Notes: a model not told the origin generated them from the sequence alone. A stretch of DNA of 64,000 nucleotides from Mesorhabditis belari (GCA_958450365.1 CAUEEP010000740.1:1491501-1555500), one strand, 5' to 3'. Shown: positions 1 to 10,489, numbered from the stretch's first letter. Numbers and translations: made by a program.

Positions 1-112
1 AGCCATTGTGCAAGATCTAGGGCAAGATTACGGTAGCTTTCAATAGTTGCCATGTTTTGGAAAACCTAATAAATAGAAAATGTTCTAATGGTAATTTTCA
101 GAAACAATTTAG

Positions 113-391
113 AACCTATACATGAGCGGGGTGTCAGCCTATCATCAAAACGATTGGTGGAGTTGCATTGATCGATTGGAGAGATCATTCGAAAAGGTTA
201 GTAAAAGAAAAAAAAATTTTTCGACCTATTTCTATTCATTCTAATCCCTCTTTTTAAAAAAAACCTTTTCCTTTTTTGCATAATTCCCTATGAATTCCTT
301 TCAGGTATTACGGGAAGAGGAATTGTGTCGAATGGATTGTAAAGATAAAATTGGTTGGATTGTAAAGATAAAATTTATACAGAAATCAATC
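113..391 (+). pseudogene. leprecan/CRTAP-like TPR exons (partial)
   Basis: Two consecutive exons read through in phase. The first (113-196) follows an ATTTAG acceptor and ends at AAG before GTTAGT. The second begins at 305 after TTTCAG. Together they give a peptide with the pattern Y-x2-G-V-x-A-Y-x4-W-x2-C-x3-L-E, then E-x2-C-R-x2-C. This is the pattern of the N-terminal TPR repeats in leprecan (prolyl 3-hydroxylase), SC65 and CRTAP, which act in the ER on collagen. No further exons of the family are visible downstream. The gene either begins left of the window and is truncated here, or this is a relic. The end of the second exon is uncertain: a 26-bp stretch containing GATTGTAAAGATAAAATT is duplicated around 335-380 and offers alternative donors. 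The family call rests on pattern only. Confidence 0.5.
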
Positions 392-399
392 ATAGAAAT

Positions 400-2252
400 G
401 TAAAAAAAAAACTTATAAATGGTTGATTTTTGAGTATTGGAATCAATTGGATCAATTGGAATAAGGGAAAAAGAATAAAAAATGCTGGAAAAGTGTAGTC
501 GGCCTAACACTTTTGCAAGTATCAAAATATTTCTTGAAAAGACCAGTCAAAGAGAAAAGAACCAAATGCAGTCGACTCTCGATAAAACAATAAAACAAAA
601 CTCGATAAAACATTCAATGTATTTTTGGGATTACGTAGCTAAAAGAGAATATAGAATCGAATTTGAGTGAAGTTTCGGAGATTATCTAGTCTAGCCGTAT
701 GCAATTGGTCAAGCAACTCTTTGAAAGTCACCAATACTTTATTGGAAACACCCAGTTCTTATGCATTATGAAATGGAGAGTAAACGATGTGCGATTTCCA
801 TTGAAACTTTCCAATGTTGGTTGGCTCGAACTGAGCAATAGCGCCGAGCTGAAAAATTTGGTACGAAATTTTTCGCCAAAGGCCTATGGCATCCGGGGAA
901 TATAATGGTGAAAAAGTGATTTCTATAGGTTTTTCAAACAAAATAAAGCAAAAAGTTTTGTTTGCATATATCTTGAGAATGTTTTTATGCAAAAATTATA
1001 GAGATTGAACAAGTCTGCACAAACTAGTAGCGTTTTGGACGAGCTCAACTCAGTTTTTCTAAGTTGACACACTGTGAACTTTCTATCGTAACCGAACAAC
1101 AATTGCACATGAAAAGTGAGGAATTCAGTGCGCTAGATGATCGATGTTTGCGTGTGAGCTCACCAGATCATCATTTCCTTTTGTTCTCGCGTCATTTCTC
1201 CCGCCGCTTTTCATTTTTTTTACTCTCACTTGCCGTTTATAATTCGTTTTTGTGTTTTAAATTTATTCAAATCTCACTTATTCACAGATAAAGAGTTTAT
1301 ACATGATAAAAATTGAGATTTTGATGGAAAAAAATGCATTAGAAGTGAACAAAATTGGTACAATGCAATTCGAGGGAGAATTTCCGAGAAACTCTCCGCG
1401 AAATACCCAACCAAATTCTACGGTTTCCTGCTCAGAAGGGACTTTTTTTGTGCACATTGTATCGACGGATTGCGTGATCAACGAACGTTACAAATCTGGG
1501 GTGCATTTGATGGAAAAGTCCAATCTGAAAAATACAATTGATTTGTACATTTGTTCCTTTTCATTCGAAATGAAACATTTCACTTTCAGTTATGTGATTT
1601 TTCAAAGTGTCTGCGAAAGAGGCGACGAGATGCGCCGACAAACAAACGAGGAACAATCAAAAAAAGGACTTAAAATGATTCATAGTAGTCACCATCCCAG
1701 GTGAACTTGGTTCTTCCTCAAATTGTGGCTACAAAATGCTCTTTTCGTTCTCCATTAATTCCTAGATTGAAAAAACCAGATTCTTTGCTTTTGTTTTCCT
1801 ATTTTAGTGTGCTTCTTAGTGATAATTTGTTTTCTAATTTAAATGTTGAATGCATTTTTTTTTTCTTGATGACCTCATTTGTACAATAGATGTTTCTGCA
1901 TACAATAGAAAAAACACCAGTGAATCGCACCAAATCACATTGTAGCCAATAAAATGCTCTAAGCGTTGTAGTATTGCAATCTACGGTTAGTTTATTTATT
2001 CTAAAATTTACATTTAAAAATGCTAAAAAAAATACAGCTTTAAAATACCAAAAAAATAACTCTTTTAGTAACGGTATTCACCACGAGATATGACATCATA
2101 ACAGTATTTAAAGAGAGTACACGTACAAATAAAAGTGAAGGAATATGGAAGAGAAAACGGAAACGTTTAACTTTTAAAACTATATGTGGCTTCTGCTAAA
2201 CCATTATATTAATACATCAATGACTTTAGATGTGTGATCCGATCAGCTTCAT
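400..2252. other. Gene-poor stretch with no recognised gene
   Basis: Several open frames exist on the plus strand, the longest being 133 codons at 1303-1704, with a 68-codon one at 699-905. None shows a domain I recognise, and none has convincing splice partners. The 1303-1704 frame begins just after a possible acceptor (CACAG at 1283-1287). The second frame in the same place is also partly open, so neither is clearly coding. Low-complexity T and A runs dominate elsewhere. Confidence 0.4.
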
Positions 2253-2518
2253 CTACGAATCCTCCACCGATCCGATCCATTCATCCTCCGGATCCTCAAC
2301 GTTTCCTTCAGTGTTTTGATTATCGTATTTGATCAAATAACAAGAATCGTGTTTCATCAAGATTAGCAACTGTTCTTCTCATCAAATGGTGAACTGAGCA
2401 GAGGTCCGCTTGCCGTCTCATCACCAAACTTTGTTAAAATGGTCTTTTTGTCCTCAATTCTCAGGCGTTCACTGCCGCGTCGAATCGGTGCCAACCCGAG
2501 AGTCGTAAATGTAAATGA
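2253..2518 (-). pseudogene. C-terminal relic of an unrecognised gene
   Basis: On the minus strand an exon-like open stretch starts after a CTTTTCAG acceptor at 2518. It reads a polar, charged peptide (RGSERLRIEDKK, KFGDETASGP) to a TAA near 2366. Shifting frame there, a second stretch continues to TAG at 2253 with an acidic tail ending DEWIGSVEDS, which looks like a natural C-terminus. No donor/acceptor pair joins the two, so I read a frameshifted relic. It lies directly beside the broken F-box copy and may mark a rearrangement edge. I do not recognise the family. Confidence 0.35.
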
Positions 2519-2608
2519 CTGAAAAGTCGTAAATGATCTCCGGCTTTCAAATTCAACCTCTTCCCTCCACGAACCGTCAACGTATTGTTTTCCTCGATTT
2601 TTCCCCAG

Positions 2609-3370
2609 TATTCCAAGGTGAATGCAGGATTTCGATCGATCCTGCTACGGAGACCATGGATAGTTTTTGGGCGTCACGTGAAAATGATCCAGTCTTTTGA
2701 GGGAGCGATTCGAATCGAGAAATTACCCGAATCATCCCTCCTCAAATTTCATACTGATCTCCACCTTCGATTGATCAAACGAATCCACTCCTGTGACAGC
2801 TTGTGGATATTCTTAGGTTGGAATTCTGAATTCAGCAACGATCACGCGACGATTCTGAATCAATTGACCTCTGTGAAAGTTTTGGCGCTCAATGTAACCA
2901 TTGTTGCCCCTCCGAACAATCGCGCTATGCCTTCTTCACGAATGCTTCTTACGGCTCCATCTAATGTGTGTTTGTGATTTTTTCTTTCAGCAGGAGGCAA
3001 CTTGACATCATTTTGCAATCGAACGTTGACAAGATCGCCCGGAGTCCCCACTAGTTCGCCAAGCGCTCCAGAAATACCAGCCAAGAAGGCTTTTTCTAGA
3101 AAAGGTAGGCTTTTACCTGATATATATTGCCTTTTCAAGCTATCATAAGCCGCAAATCTTGTCGTTGAATAGGTTAGTTGTCGCAGCAACGATGCTGAGA
3201 GGTCATTGTAGTATGTGAGTAATCCATTCGATTGGATATCTACTATTCTCAGGATATGAATACCCGAATCGTCTATTTTATTTCGCAATCCTCTGGAATG
3301 GAGCGATTTGACGGAGAAAATCAGCAAGAAGTCATTAATATGGCAAACGAACTCTTGAAAAAGACGCTTA
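2609..3370 (+). pseudogene. F-box paralogue relic, interrupted
   Basis: Bases 2609-2880 encode the stretch after the F-box (VNAGFRSILL, RHVKMIQSFEGA, IHSCDSLWIFL) in close agreement with the two F-box copies at 3981-5015 and 25282-26286. The F-box N-terminus before VNAGF is absent. At 2880 the F-box sequence stops inside the codons for SVK. It resumes at about 3233 with sequence matching the C-terminal half (pattern MNTR-I, then GENQQEV-MANEL), most like the relic at 27504-27944, and fades by about 3370. The middle third has been replaced by a piece of a mitochondrial carrier gene in the opposite orientation. This is non-functional as an F-box gene. Confidence 0.8.
2881..3232 (-). pseudogene. 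SLC25A10: Mitochondrial dicarboxylate carrier fragment
   Basis: The minus strand reads about 110 codons without a stop. They match the mitochondrial dicarboxylate carrier: YNDLSASLLRQLTYSTTRF, then LAG-SGA, then the carrier signature PGDLVNVRLQ (P-x-D-x2-x-x-R/K form), then a basic matrix-loop stretch and GGATMVT. That covers the end of carrier repeat 1 through the second signature of a protein normally near 290 residues, so roughly a third is present. The ends coincide with breakpoints in the surrounding F-box relic. No intron is seen within the piece, so it could come from one exon or from a processed copy. It has no start, no stop and no flanking carrier exons. Confidence 0.8.
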
Positions 3371-3980
3371 CTTGCATCCGCTGACCGAAATCGGCAATCT
3401 GCCTACCCGATGATCGACATTCTAAAAGATTCACATGATACAATTTCCGCAAACAACCAACTCTCGGATGAAATGGACAACGAGAAACCGACATCTTCTT
3501 GTTGGCATCTGCCATTGTGGCGGTAGGGGTGAGGGTTGCATTAGAGGAGGCTGAAATTTAAGGTGCAACTTAATCCAGATTGAACAACACCCCGCGATAA
3601 TTTCCGCTTTATCCAATTGGATAGCCACAAAATGCAAACTGCGGAGAAAGCCCGACTTGCATTGCTCGAAAAAGACCCCTAAAACAAGGTGAGAAGGAGT
3701 GAAGAAAACGCGACAATCTCTCAGATCCCCAATCGATGTGTATCCCATTTCTTAATTAATTTTCGCTACTTTTTTTATTTATCAAGCTATTTATCAAGCT
3801 TTATTTTTTGATCGAAATAAAGATGAGAAAAGAAATAAAGAAAAGATGATTGAAATTTTGATGAAAATCCTAATTACACGTTACAGAAAAAAGAAGGAAC
3901 AATTGATGAAACAAAATTAAATAAATACAATAACTGAATCACAATAAAAGCACTAAAATTGCAAAACCTAATAAAAACAC

Positions 3981-5015
3981 TCAAAATTCCATCATTACCG
4001 ATTGTGGTTCAATGTAGAAGGCGAAAAAGGTACACCATTCGCCTCTGTACGACAAAAGCATGTAGACACAATCTCTGCTCGAGTCAATGTTTCGTCGAAA
4101 AAATTGATACTCTGTGAAGTCAAGCAAGTATCCGACATGCTTTTTCCAGAGTTCGTTCGCCATTTTGAAGATTTCTTGATTATTTTCTCCGTAAAATCGT
4201 TTCATTCCAGGGAATTGCGAAAGAAAATCGAGGATTCGGGTATTCATCTTCTGAAGAAACAAGAAATCCACATAAAAAACCGCCTTCAAATTCTTGCTTA
4301 GGATCGGTTTTTCAACGATTGATTGGACGACCTCTTCTAAGTTACCCCTGAATTCAGGCACTTCCAAGAGTTTGATCGAAGTCTTGGCAAAAACATCGTG
4401 GTAGAAGGAAAACTCATCTCGATAAGCAGAGGTAGAGATATTAAACTCGACTTTTTCGCATTCATTCATCTGATTTGCAATGAATTTCTCAAAACTTTCC
4501 TTGATCACTTGGTTTTCGTTTAACAAATCAATGTTCACGTCAATCCACGCGGATTCCTCAATCCTCGAGCGGCAATTCTCAAGAAATTGCAGCAATAACT
4601 CAGTATGACTTGGGCTTCTGTTTCTCCTTATAGAGAGATGCAAATCTTTCACAGAGGTCAATTGATTCAGAATCGTCGCGTGATCGTTGCTGAATTCAAA
4701 ACATAAGAATATCCACAAGCTGTCACATGAGTGGATTCGTTTGATCAAAGGAAGGTAGAGACCACTATGAAATTTGACCAGGGATGATTCGGGGAATTTC
4801 TGGATTAGAATCTTTCCCTCATAAAAATCGATCATTTTCACGTGACGCCCAAAAACTATCCAGGGTGTCCGTAGCAGGATCGATCGAAATCCTCCATTCA
4901 CCTTCGCCAATTCAATCGCATCATTCGGCTCCATTTGCTCCAAAACCTCCAGCTTTAGGTCGTAGCATAGCTTCTCTATTGGGAATGACGTCAGCTTTAG
5001 CATTTCAAACCGCAT
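3981..5015 (-). CDS. F-box protein of a nematode-expanded family
   Basis: A single open frame of 344 codons. The start chosen is the ATG at 5015 (MRFEMLKL); an acceptor ATTTACAG sits about 20 bp upstream, so a 5' non-coding exon is likely. Residues 8-45 fit an F-box: FPIEKL, DLKLEVLEQM, then NDAIELAKVN and a W about ten residues later. Such domains dock substrate receptors to SKP1/cullin-1 ubiquitin ligases. The remaining 300 residues have the leucine-rich, regularly spaced look of the FTH/FBA-type C-terminal regions of nematode F-box proteins. I cannot assign a substrate. An inverted, diverged copy lies at 25282-26286 and partial relics at 2609-3370 and 27504-27944. The frame is intact and the sequence looks functional, though expression is unknown. 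Confidence 0.75.
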   Translation of the reverse strand: MRFEMLKLTSFPIEKLCYDLKLEVLEQMEPNDAIELAKVNGGFRSILLRTPWIVFGRHVKMIDFYEGKILIQKFPESSLVKFHSGLYLPLIKRIHSCDSLWIFLCFEFSNDHATILNQLTSVKDLHLSIRRNRSPSHTELLLQFLENCRSRIEESAWIDVNIDLLNENQVIKESFEKFIANQMNECEKVEFNISTSAYRDEFSFYHDVFAKTSIKLLEVPEFRGNLEEVVQSIVEKPILSKNLKAVFYVDFLFLQKMNTRILDFLSQFPGMKRFYGENNQEIFKMANELWKKHVGYLLDFTEYQFFRRNIDSSRDCVYMLLSYRGEWCTFFAFYIEPQSVMMEF

Positions 5016-5269
5016 TTTGCTTGGCGTCCTTATACCTGTAAATAGATCAATTAGAATTCGCAAAAACAAGTAGACAACTAGAATTCAAAGCCATTAAAAG
5101 ACAAAATTTTATTCAATCTCTAGATAACTCCGATTATGATAAGAATGACCATAAAAAAATTTCAACCCGGAGCCACCGAAACACTTAAAATCATTTTAAG
5201 GAGTCTATGAATACGAGTTGTTTAATTTTCGAGCGAAGAACATCAAAGATGTGAAAAATCGTTTTCTCA

Positions 5270-5800
5270 GCTCAGTCACCCCACACCGGCCACTCCACTC
5301 AACTCCACTATCGCCCAGCACTCTTCGCCGATATCAGTCGAAACGCCGGAACGCAGTAGTTCGTGAGTTTGTTTTTGGGTTTTGATCCAAATGCTTTTGT
5401 TTTTGTAAAGCTTTCTAAAGTCCACTGTAGCAAATTACAAACTGCAACCTTACCCTTGGAATCAAAACAAAATGCGCCTAAGCCTTAAATTCGTTTTGTT
5501 TAGCATCAGGCAGTTCCATTATTTTGTCACTTTAGGCCTATCATGAATACCGACGGATTTGTGTTTTTACACGGCACCGATACACTCGCCTACATGTTAA
5601 ACAAATTACAAAATAAAACAACAAAACCCTTACAAGTGACTTGAGAAGACTTTGCAAAAGCAAAAGCATCTAGATCAAAACCCATAAACAAACTCACCAT
5701 ATATCTACGATTCGGCTGATATGGACGAGGAGTGGTGGGCGATGGTGGAGTGGAGTGGCCGGTGTATCGTGGCGTTGTACGAAATTCGGGGGTGTCGATC
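5270..5800. repeat. Inner inverted repeat of left outer arm
   Basis: Bases 5270-5450 (containing CACCGGCCACTCCACTC) recur in reverse complement at about 5640-5790 (GAGTGGAGTGGCCGGTG), leaving a loop around 5530. The same hairpin appears mirrored at 24485-25030 in the right outer arm. The two sides differ at many positions, so this is an older palindrome than the inner units. Confidence 0.75.
5544..5640 (+). pseudogene. L-asparaginase exon fragment
   Basis: The plus strand at the hairpin loop reads NTDGFVFLHGTDTLAYM. It fits the asparaginase active-site signature [GA]-x-[LIVM]-x2-H-G-T-D-T-[LIVM] exactly, including the catalytic HGTDT. After AYM the agreement with the family fades, and about 30 codons in all are open before a possible GTGACT donor. 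No other asparaginase exon is visible nearby. The inverted right-arm copy near 24690-24760 is interrupted by a run of A after the ATGTA, so it is further decayed. This is a captured exon, not a working enzyme. Confidence 0.65.
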
Positions 5801-6492
5801 TCTGCACCAGCTCTGGAAGAAAAGCCATCTTGTATATACGTTGATAAGCGGCCTTCTTTTTAAATAGCAACACAAAAAAAGTTAAAATAAACTAGGCACC
5901 CACTAGGGAAGACCTTGTAAAATGAATAACGGTTCTACAAATTTCGCGCATTTACCCCTTAAATAAAAAAATCTTAGCTGAATATCTTTTTTTGCAGAAG
6001 ATTTGCCATAGGTTTAAAGATAAAAGGAAAGAATTGCCAATGGGTATAAAAAGAAAGAAAAGATTTGCTATTGGGTAAAAACCGAACATACCGCGATCGG
6101 GCGCACTGAGGTTCTTCGATTCAATTTCTTCGATGCTGAAGAATTTCGTGCACCAGTAAGGGTGCGTTTACAAGAAAGCCCAAAGTACACAGATGAAGAG
6201 TACTGTAGAAGCTTAAGGTTCAGAACCAACTACAGATTATAATTATTATTATAGCTACCGTAAACTACGCTTCATTTACAATACCACTGTGCTAGAGTAC
6301 TGTAAATGAAGGCTAGAGTATTCTAGAAATTCAGTTTAATCTTCAGAAATAAATACAGATTATAAATATTCCTATAGCTACCGTATACTACGCTTCATCT
6401 ACAGTACTACTAAAGCCTGGATTACTGTAGAAATGCTATTAAGCGGGCCAAAAGGATTCAAGTTGTCTTTCCGAAATTGGCGACGGATGACG
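5800..6492. other. Non-coding inner part of left outer arm
   Basis: No gene seen. The stretch contains two short near-repeats with ATAGCTACCGTA-CTACGCTTCAT (6253 and 6373), separated by about 120 bp, and otherwise mirrors 23807-24480. It ends at GACGGATGAC, immediately beside the first transposon copy. Confidence 0.5.
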
Positions 6493-7303
6493 AATAATAC
6501 ATGTACACTTTATTTACAAAAACAAATTGAAGTTCAGCGTAAAGCAAAAAAGTAAATGACAAAACTACTAAAAAATGCCCTAAAAACTGGGTGCAAAAGT
6601 CTTGCAACATTATACAGAAACATCAAAAATTAATATTCAACCGGTCCACCTTTTGCCAAAATCACTTCATTTAATCGTTTAGGCATTGAGTCGACTAATT
6701 CGTGAAGAATTGCTGGGCGAATTGAGCTCCAAACTTTTCGTATGTAGAACCATAAGTCAGCTTTTGTGTGAAAGTCTTTTCCTCGTAACTTTGCCTTCAC
6801 GTAAGCCCATAAATTCTCAATAACGTTTAAATCAGACGACATAGGGGGCACCTTGACCAACAAAACATTATTAAGGGCAAACCATCCAGGGAGATGAGCT
6901 TTTCCTCCATTTGAGAGATTCACCGTGCGACCCATCATGAGCTTGCTCTTGTGGACCGGCGAATTGTCCTGGTAGAGAAACCATTCAGGAGCCATGTGAT
7001 CCTGAGCAAATGGAAGTAGACATCCTTCTAGTATTTCCATATACTGGCGAGCATTCATGGTTGACTGGACGAGGACGAGCGGACCTTTTGCACCCAGTTT
7101 TTAGGGCATTTTTTAGTAGTTTTGTCATTTGCTTTTTTGCTTTACGCTGAACTTCAATTTGTTTTTGTAAATAAAGTGTACATGTATTATTCTAATTAAA
7201 AACAAAAAAACCCTACGAACGGGTGGCATTTTCTATAAAAAAATTTCATCGATTTTTTTGAAAAAGTGATGTTGCAAGACTTTTGCTCGGTACTGTATCT
7301 ATT
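6493..7303. mobile_element. Tc1/mariner-type element, copy 1 (left end truncated)
   Basis: The right end is complete: it closes with GCTCGGTACTG followed by TA at about 7293-7303. The left end lacks the outer roughly 100 bp and starts at AATAATACATGTACAC, fused to outer-arm sequence. The inner part of the long inverted ends (about 6495-6597 and 7083-7193) is intact. The same truncation appears in mirror image on copy 3 at 23806, so both outer junctions share one breakpoint. Confidence 0.75.
6630..7058 (-). CDS. DDE transposase C-terminal half, copy 1
   Basis: A 142-codon frame identical to those at 14909-15337 and 23244-23672. It covers only the C-terminal half of a Tc1/mariner transposase. 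The second catalytic Asp is in YQDNSPVHKS and the Glu in SSDLNVIENLW, followed by the usual family tail. The helix-turn-helix DNA-binding part and the first catalytic Asp are missing from the element. The Asp-to-Glu spacing is 49 residues rather than 34; the extra 15 lie between HKS and PGWF, and no intron explains them. It cannot act alone. Conservation across three copies most likely reflects recent duplication rather than selection. Confidence 0.75.
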   Translation of the reverse strand: MNARQYMEILEGCLLPFAQDHMAPEWFLYQDNSPVHKSKLMMGRTVNLSNGGKAHLPGWFALNNVLLVKVPPMSSDLNVIENLWAYVKAKLRGKDFHTKADLWFYIRKVWSSIRPAILHELVDSMPKRLNEVILAKGGPVEY

Positions 7304-7680
7304 CTTTCAGGTATTACGGAAACAAGTATGAAAGTTCTCCTAAAGTAGAGTTTCCGACAAAACAAAAAATATTTAATCTAATTTTCTTCATTTTAGCAAA
7401 CATCTTTGGTTTTCTAAAGCGTGGATCTGAAAGAAATTTGACACCTTAAAACGAACGCTGCTTGCTAAGATGCACCAAGTATTGTTAGCACAAATTAGTT
7501 TTTTTTTAATGAAGCAAGAATTGGGAGCTTTTTATCATGAACTTTGCTAAAAAATTTATGTAAACCCCTCTTTTAATCTTATTTCCATGTTCAGTGCAAA
7601 AAATCCATTAAACTTTTATTTTTTAGACAATGAAGCTGGAAATCAAAGAGGAACCGCCTGAGCTGTAAATAAAACCCACG

Positions 7681-9135
7681 ATGACGCGAAAGAGGAAGCT
7701 TCCGGCTATTAAACAGGTAGATTTTTATCTGTTTTTATGATAAAACATCTTTTATCATAGAGTATAGCATGAAAATATGTGTAAAACTTGTAAGCCTTTA
7801 AAGTCCTGTAACATTCGTAAGTTCTGTGTTTAGGAAACGAAAAGACGACGATTCGCGCTAGTGAAAGAAGAGGATGAGCGAAACATTTTGACGGTGCTTG
7901 CAGAAGTGACAAAATCGTTGCAAGATGGGGATCGGCCGTTGTAAGTTGTTGAGCCTTGTTTTCGTTGACGAAATGACCTCATGATTTGTTTCTCATCCAT
8001 TTTAATCGATTAGAGATAAACAAGCTATGCTTTTTCATACTTTTTCACTTAGACTTGCTTTTCAGGCTATTGACATAACTGCGCGAGTTCTTGTCGGAGC
8101 ATTTTTTGACGAATCTCGACACGTCGATGATTGATCCACTCTTGAATACCCTCCTCAATGTAAGAATTTTATTCTAGTTCCTTTTAAAGTTTTGAACACT
8201 TCAATGAAAGGCTGCTAAAATCTCGACGTTCGATGATATGACACTTTTGCTGCTGAAATCGCTTCATCAAATCGTTCAACGATGTGGTCGAATCCGTTAC
8301 AATCTGCTGCTGACACAGCTTTTCAACGAGAAAGAGTGCGAGGATTTTCTAGATATTTTATAGACTTTTATTTAGCTTCTTCACAAAATCGAAACTGGAT
8401 TCAATTTTGCTGAACATCTGCGCGGTTGCTATAAGAAAGCGGTTTCTAAAGTAAGTTGAGGTATTTTAGGAATTGCTCAAGTTTTAATTAGTTTTCAAGG
8501 TATACGACCACAGTTATGGATGGCATATTCGAGAGCATTGTATGCACGAGATGATGCTTATAAAATGATATGAGCAATTCGTTTCAGTTTGGCTTGCAAT
8601 GTTGGGGGTAAGCAAAGCTTTTTGTCAATATAGCCAAATATATAAAACTTTTTTACAGTTAAAAACGCTGGTTGGAACAAAATAGAGCAGTTTTGATTCG
8701 TTTTTAGATGACTGAAGATTTTTGTTCAAATGTTCGACTAGAAGCGTTCATTATTAGAGCTTTTTTTGCGAAAAAGTTTACACGTGTGTAAGTTTGATTC
8801 GTGTTATATCAAGATAAAGTGTTTTTAGGAAAGTTCACGATAGGAAACGCAAGAAAATATTGTTGAGCGACGATGCTTTTTCGACAGTCTGTCAAGGAAT
8901 CAACGATATGGATGTAGGTGCAGAAGCTTGAGATTATTGTTGATCTAACTAAAATGTTAGGCTAATAGACTTGGAACTTGATCTTTTTATGGCAAGGATA
9001 ATATAAAATATTCTAGAAACACTTGCGTTCCGAGACTGCAAAGTTACTTGGCGATTTCGAAGTGGTGAGCGACGATTATTTGGATGAAACGCTCGACAAG
9101 AAATTGTTTTCTCCACAAAGGTTTGAATATTGGGC
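7681..9135 (+). pseudogene. INTS4: INTS4 5' exons, unit 1 left arm
   Basis: Spliced reading gives MTRKRKLPAIKQ (7681-7716), then a basic/acidic exon with KRRRF (7834-7940), then a helical stretch with REFLSEHF and PLLNTLLN. Further on come KVHDRKRKK, LLSDDAFSTVCQ, SETAKLLGDFEVVSD and DETLDKKLFSP. The last blocks match the HEAT-repeat region of Integrator subunit 4 (DDAF, then AKLLG, then TLDKKL in the family). Integrator processes snRNA ends and attenuates RNA polymerase II. Exon 3 has an in-frame TAA (ACATAACTG near 8073), and the exon ending near 8360 runs into TAG without a donor. The gene stops at 9135 where mariner sequence begins. It is a captured 5' fragment, not a working gene; the family call is firm, the exon map approximate. 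Confidence 0.8.
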
Positions 9136-9200
9136 GGTTTCACGTCAGATCTAGCCCCATCTCCTTCAAGCAGCAGCGGCCGGGGAGGAAGGGGCCTCTC

Positions 9201-9480
9201 CAAGCTTTAACCAGGATCTGTTGGGGGTTTTGTGGGCATTTGACGAATTCCTCTCGTAGAAAATTTTGTGGTTTGGGTCGAAGATGTTTTGGAGCCACTT
9301 TTGAGTTCAGCTTCATTTTGGATGTTCTCCATCAAGGGATTTCTACATAGACCTGAAAGGATGGTAATCGGACGGGGCAAAGTCTGGAGAATAAGCAGGA
9401 ATAAGCTCATCCAAAGTATAAGACCCAGCTGTGCGACAAATTCTCTCAATTCAGATAGTGTCCATACAGTTGAAAGTGCC
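9201..9480 (-). pseudogene. Mariner transposase 3' remnant, unit 1 left arm
   Basis: Minus-strand codons near 9400 read AYSPDFAPSDYH, the third-Asp motif of DD34D mariner transposases. An interrupted C-terminal tail follows (SM-stop-KSLDGEH, KWLQN, then IFYERN). Small deletions and a TAG break the frame. The copy at 17490-17770 is slightly more complete. Confidence 0.75.
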
Positions 9481-9599
9481 AATTGATGCATAAGATCAAG
9501 TAGGTTGGATTTTAATATTTGAATATTTAAACATACGAAAAGCTGCCTCCAAATTCTGTGCTTTAGTTTTTTACTCTGAATTATGAAATTCGAAATTTG

Positions 9600-10485
9600 C
9601 ATACCAGCAAAAACTTAAATTTGAAATTTGGGAAAAATTTGCATTTCAAATCGGAGGAAAAAAGTGTAAAAAAATTCTGTTTCATTTTTTTGGATTACTC
9701 CAAATGAAGTGGATACTGTGAGTACTGCCACGTCTCCTCAAAAAACAGGTTAACTTTTTTTATTATTTCTCTATTGTGTCTATTTTTATAGAGTACTAGA
9801 AAGCAAAATGAGGCACCAATTGTTGACAACAATCAGTCTCGATCCGGTCAGTTGCTACTTTTGTTTTGCTCTCGTTGGCTACCGTATTTACTTTAATCAA
9901 AATCCCCCCATCTGGAATTAATATTACAATTTAACATTGGGTTGGGGACTATGACTCGTGTTTGAGAGAACTTAGACCACAAGACCAATTTATAGGGACT
10001 TTCGTTTAGTTCGGAAGAAATTAGTTTTTCTAAGGATTACTTTCCAACACTGAATTCCGTCACAAAAGTGTGTTTTAGTCGATGTAATCGAGGTTCCTCG
10101 AGCTCCAGGCGGCTCCAAGCAGAAAACCCGAATTGACTCAGAGCGGTGAGTTGTTGTTTATTTGTGTTGCTCTCATTAAGAACTTCTGAACAACTTATTT
10201 CCAAAGTTGGACTCAACTACGTAATCATTTTAATTGGTTGCTATAGATTTCGGCTTGGGTTTTCATAAATAGATATTGCGGTTATATCAAATTCTTATGA
10301 TTTGAGCAATTCTATATTTTAATTTTGAAAACATATGCCTGTTACCATGTTTTCGCCTGTGTTTTTAACTAAGGCCCAGGAAGTGGTGTTCATCCGCTGG
10401 TCCTGTATAATATTAACTTTAGCCTATAATATTTGGCAGATATGGGCGTTTGTTTGAGCATAAATTTAAAACATTAAAAATCTTT
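9600..10485. other. Unit 1 left arm, unassigned
   Basis: The arm sequence is mirrored at about 11890-13080. It includes an exon-like piece near 10077-10145 that reads VDVIEVPRAPGGSK after a TTTTAG acceptor and ends before GTGAG. It could be an upstream exon of the RNase H-like gene, but I cannot place it in the family. The stretch 9905-10010 differs in length and content from its counterpart at 18188-18250. Confidence 0.45.
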
Positions 10486-10489
10486 AGAA

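Noticed and set aside
1303..1704. 133-codon frame as a gene
   Set aside because: No recognised domain and no convincing splice sites, and an alternative frame is equally plausible over part of it; left as unassigned sequence.
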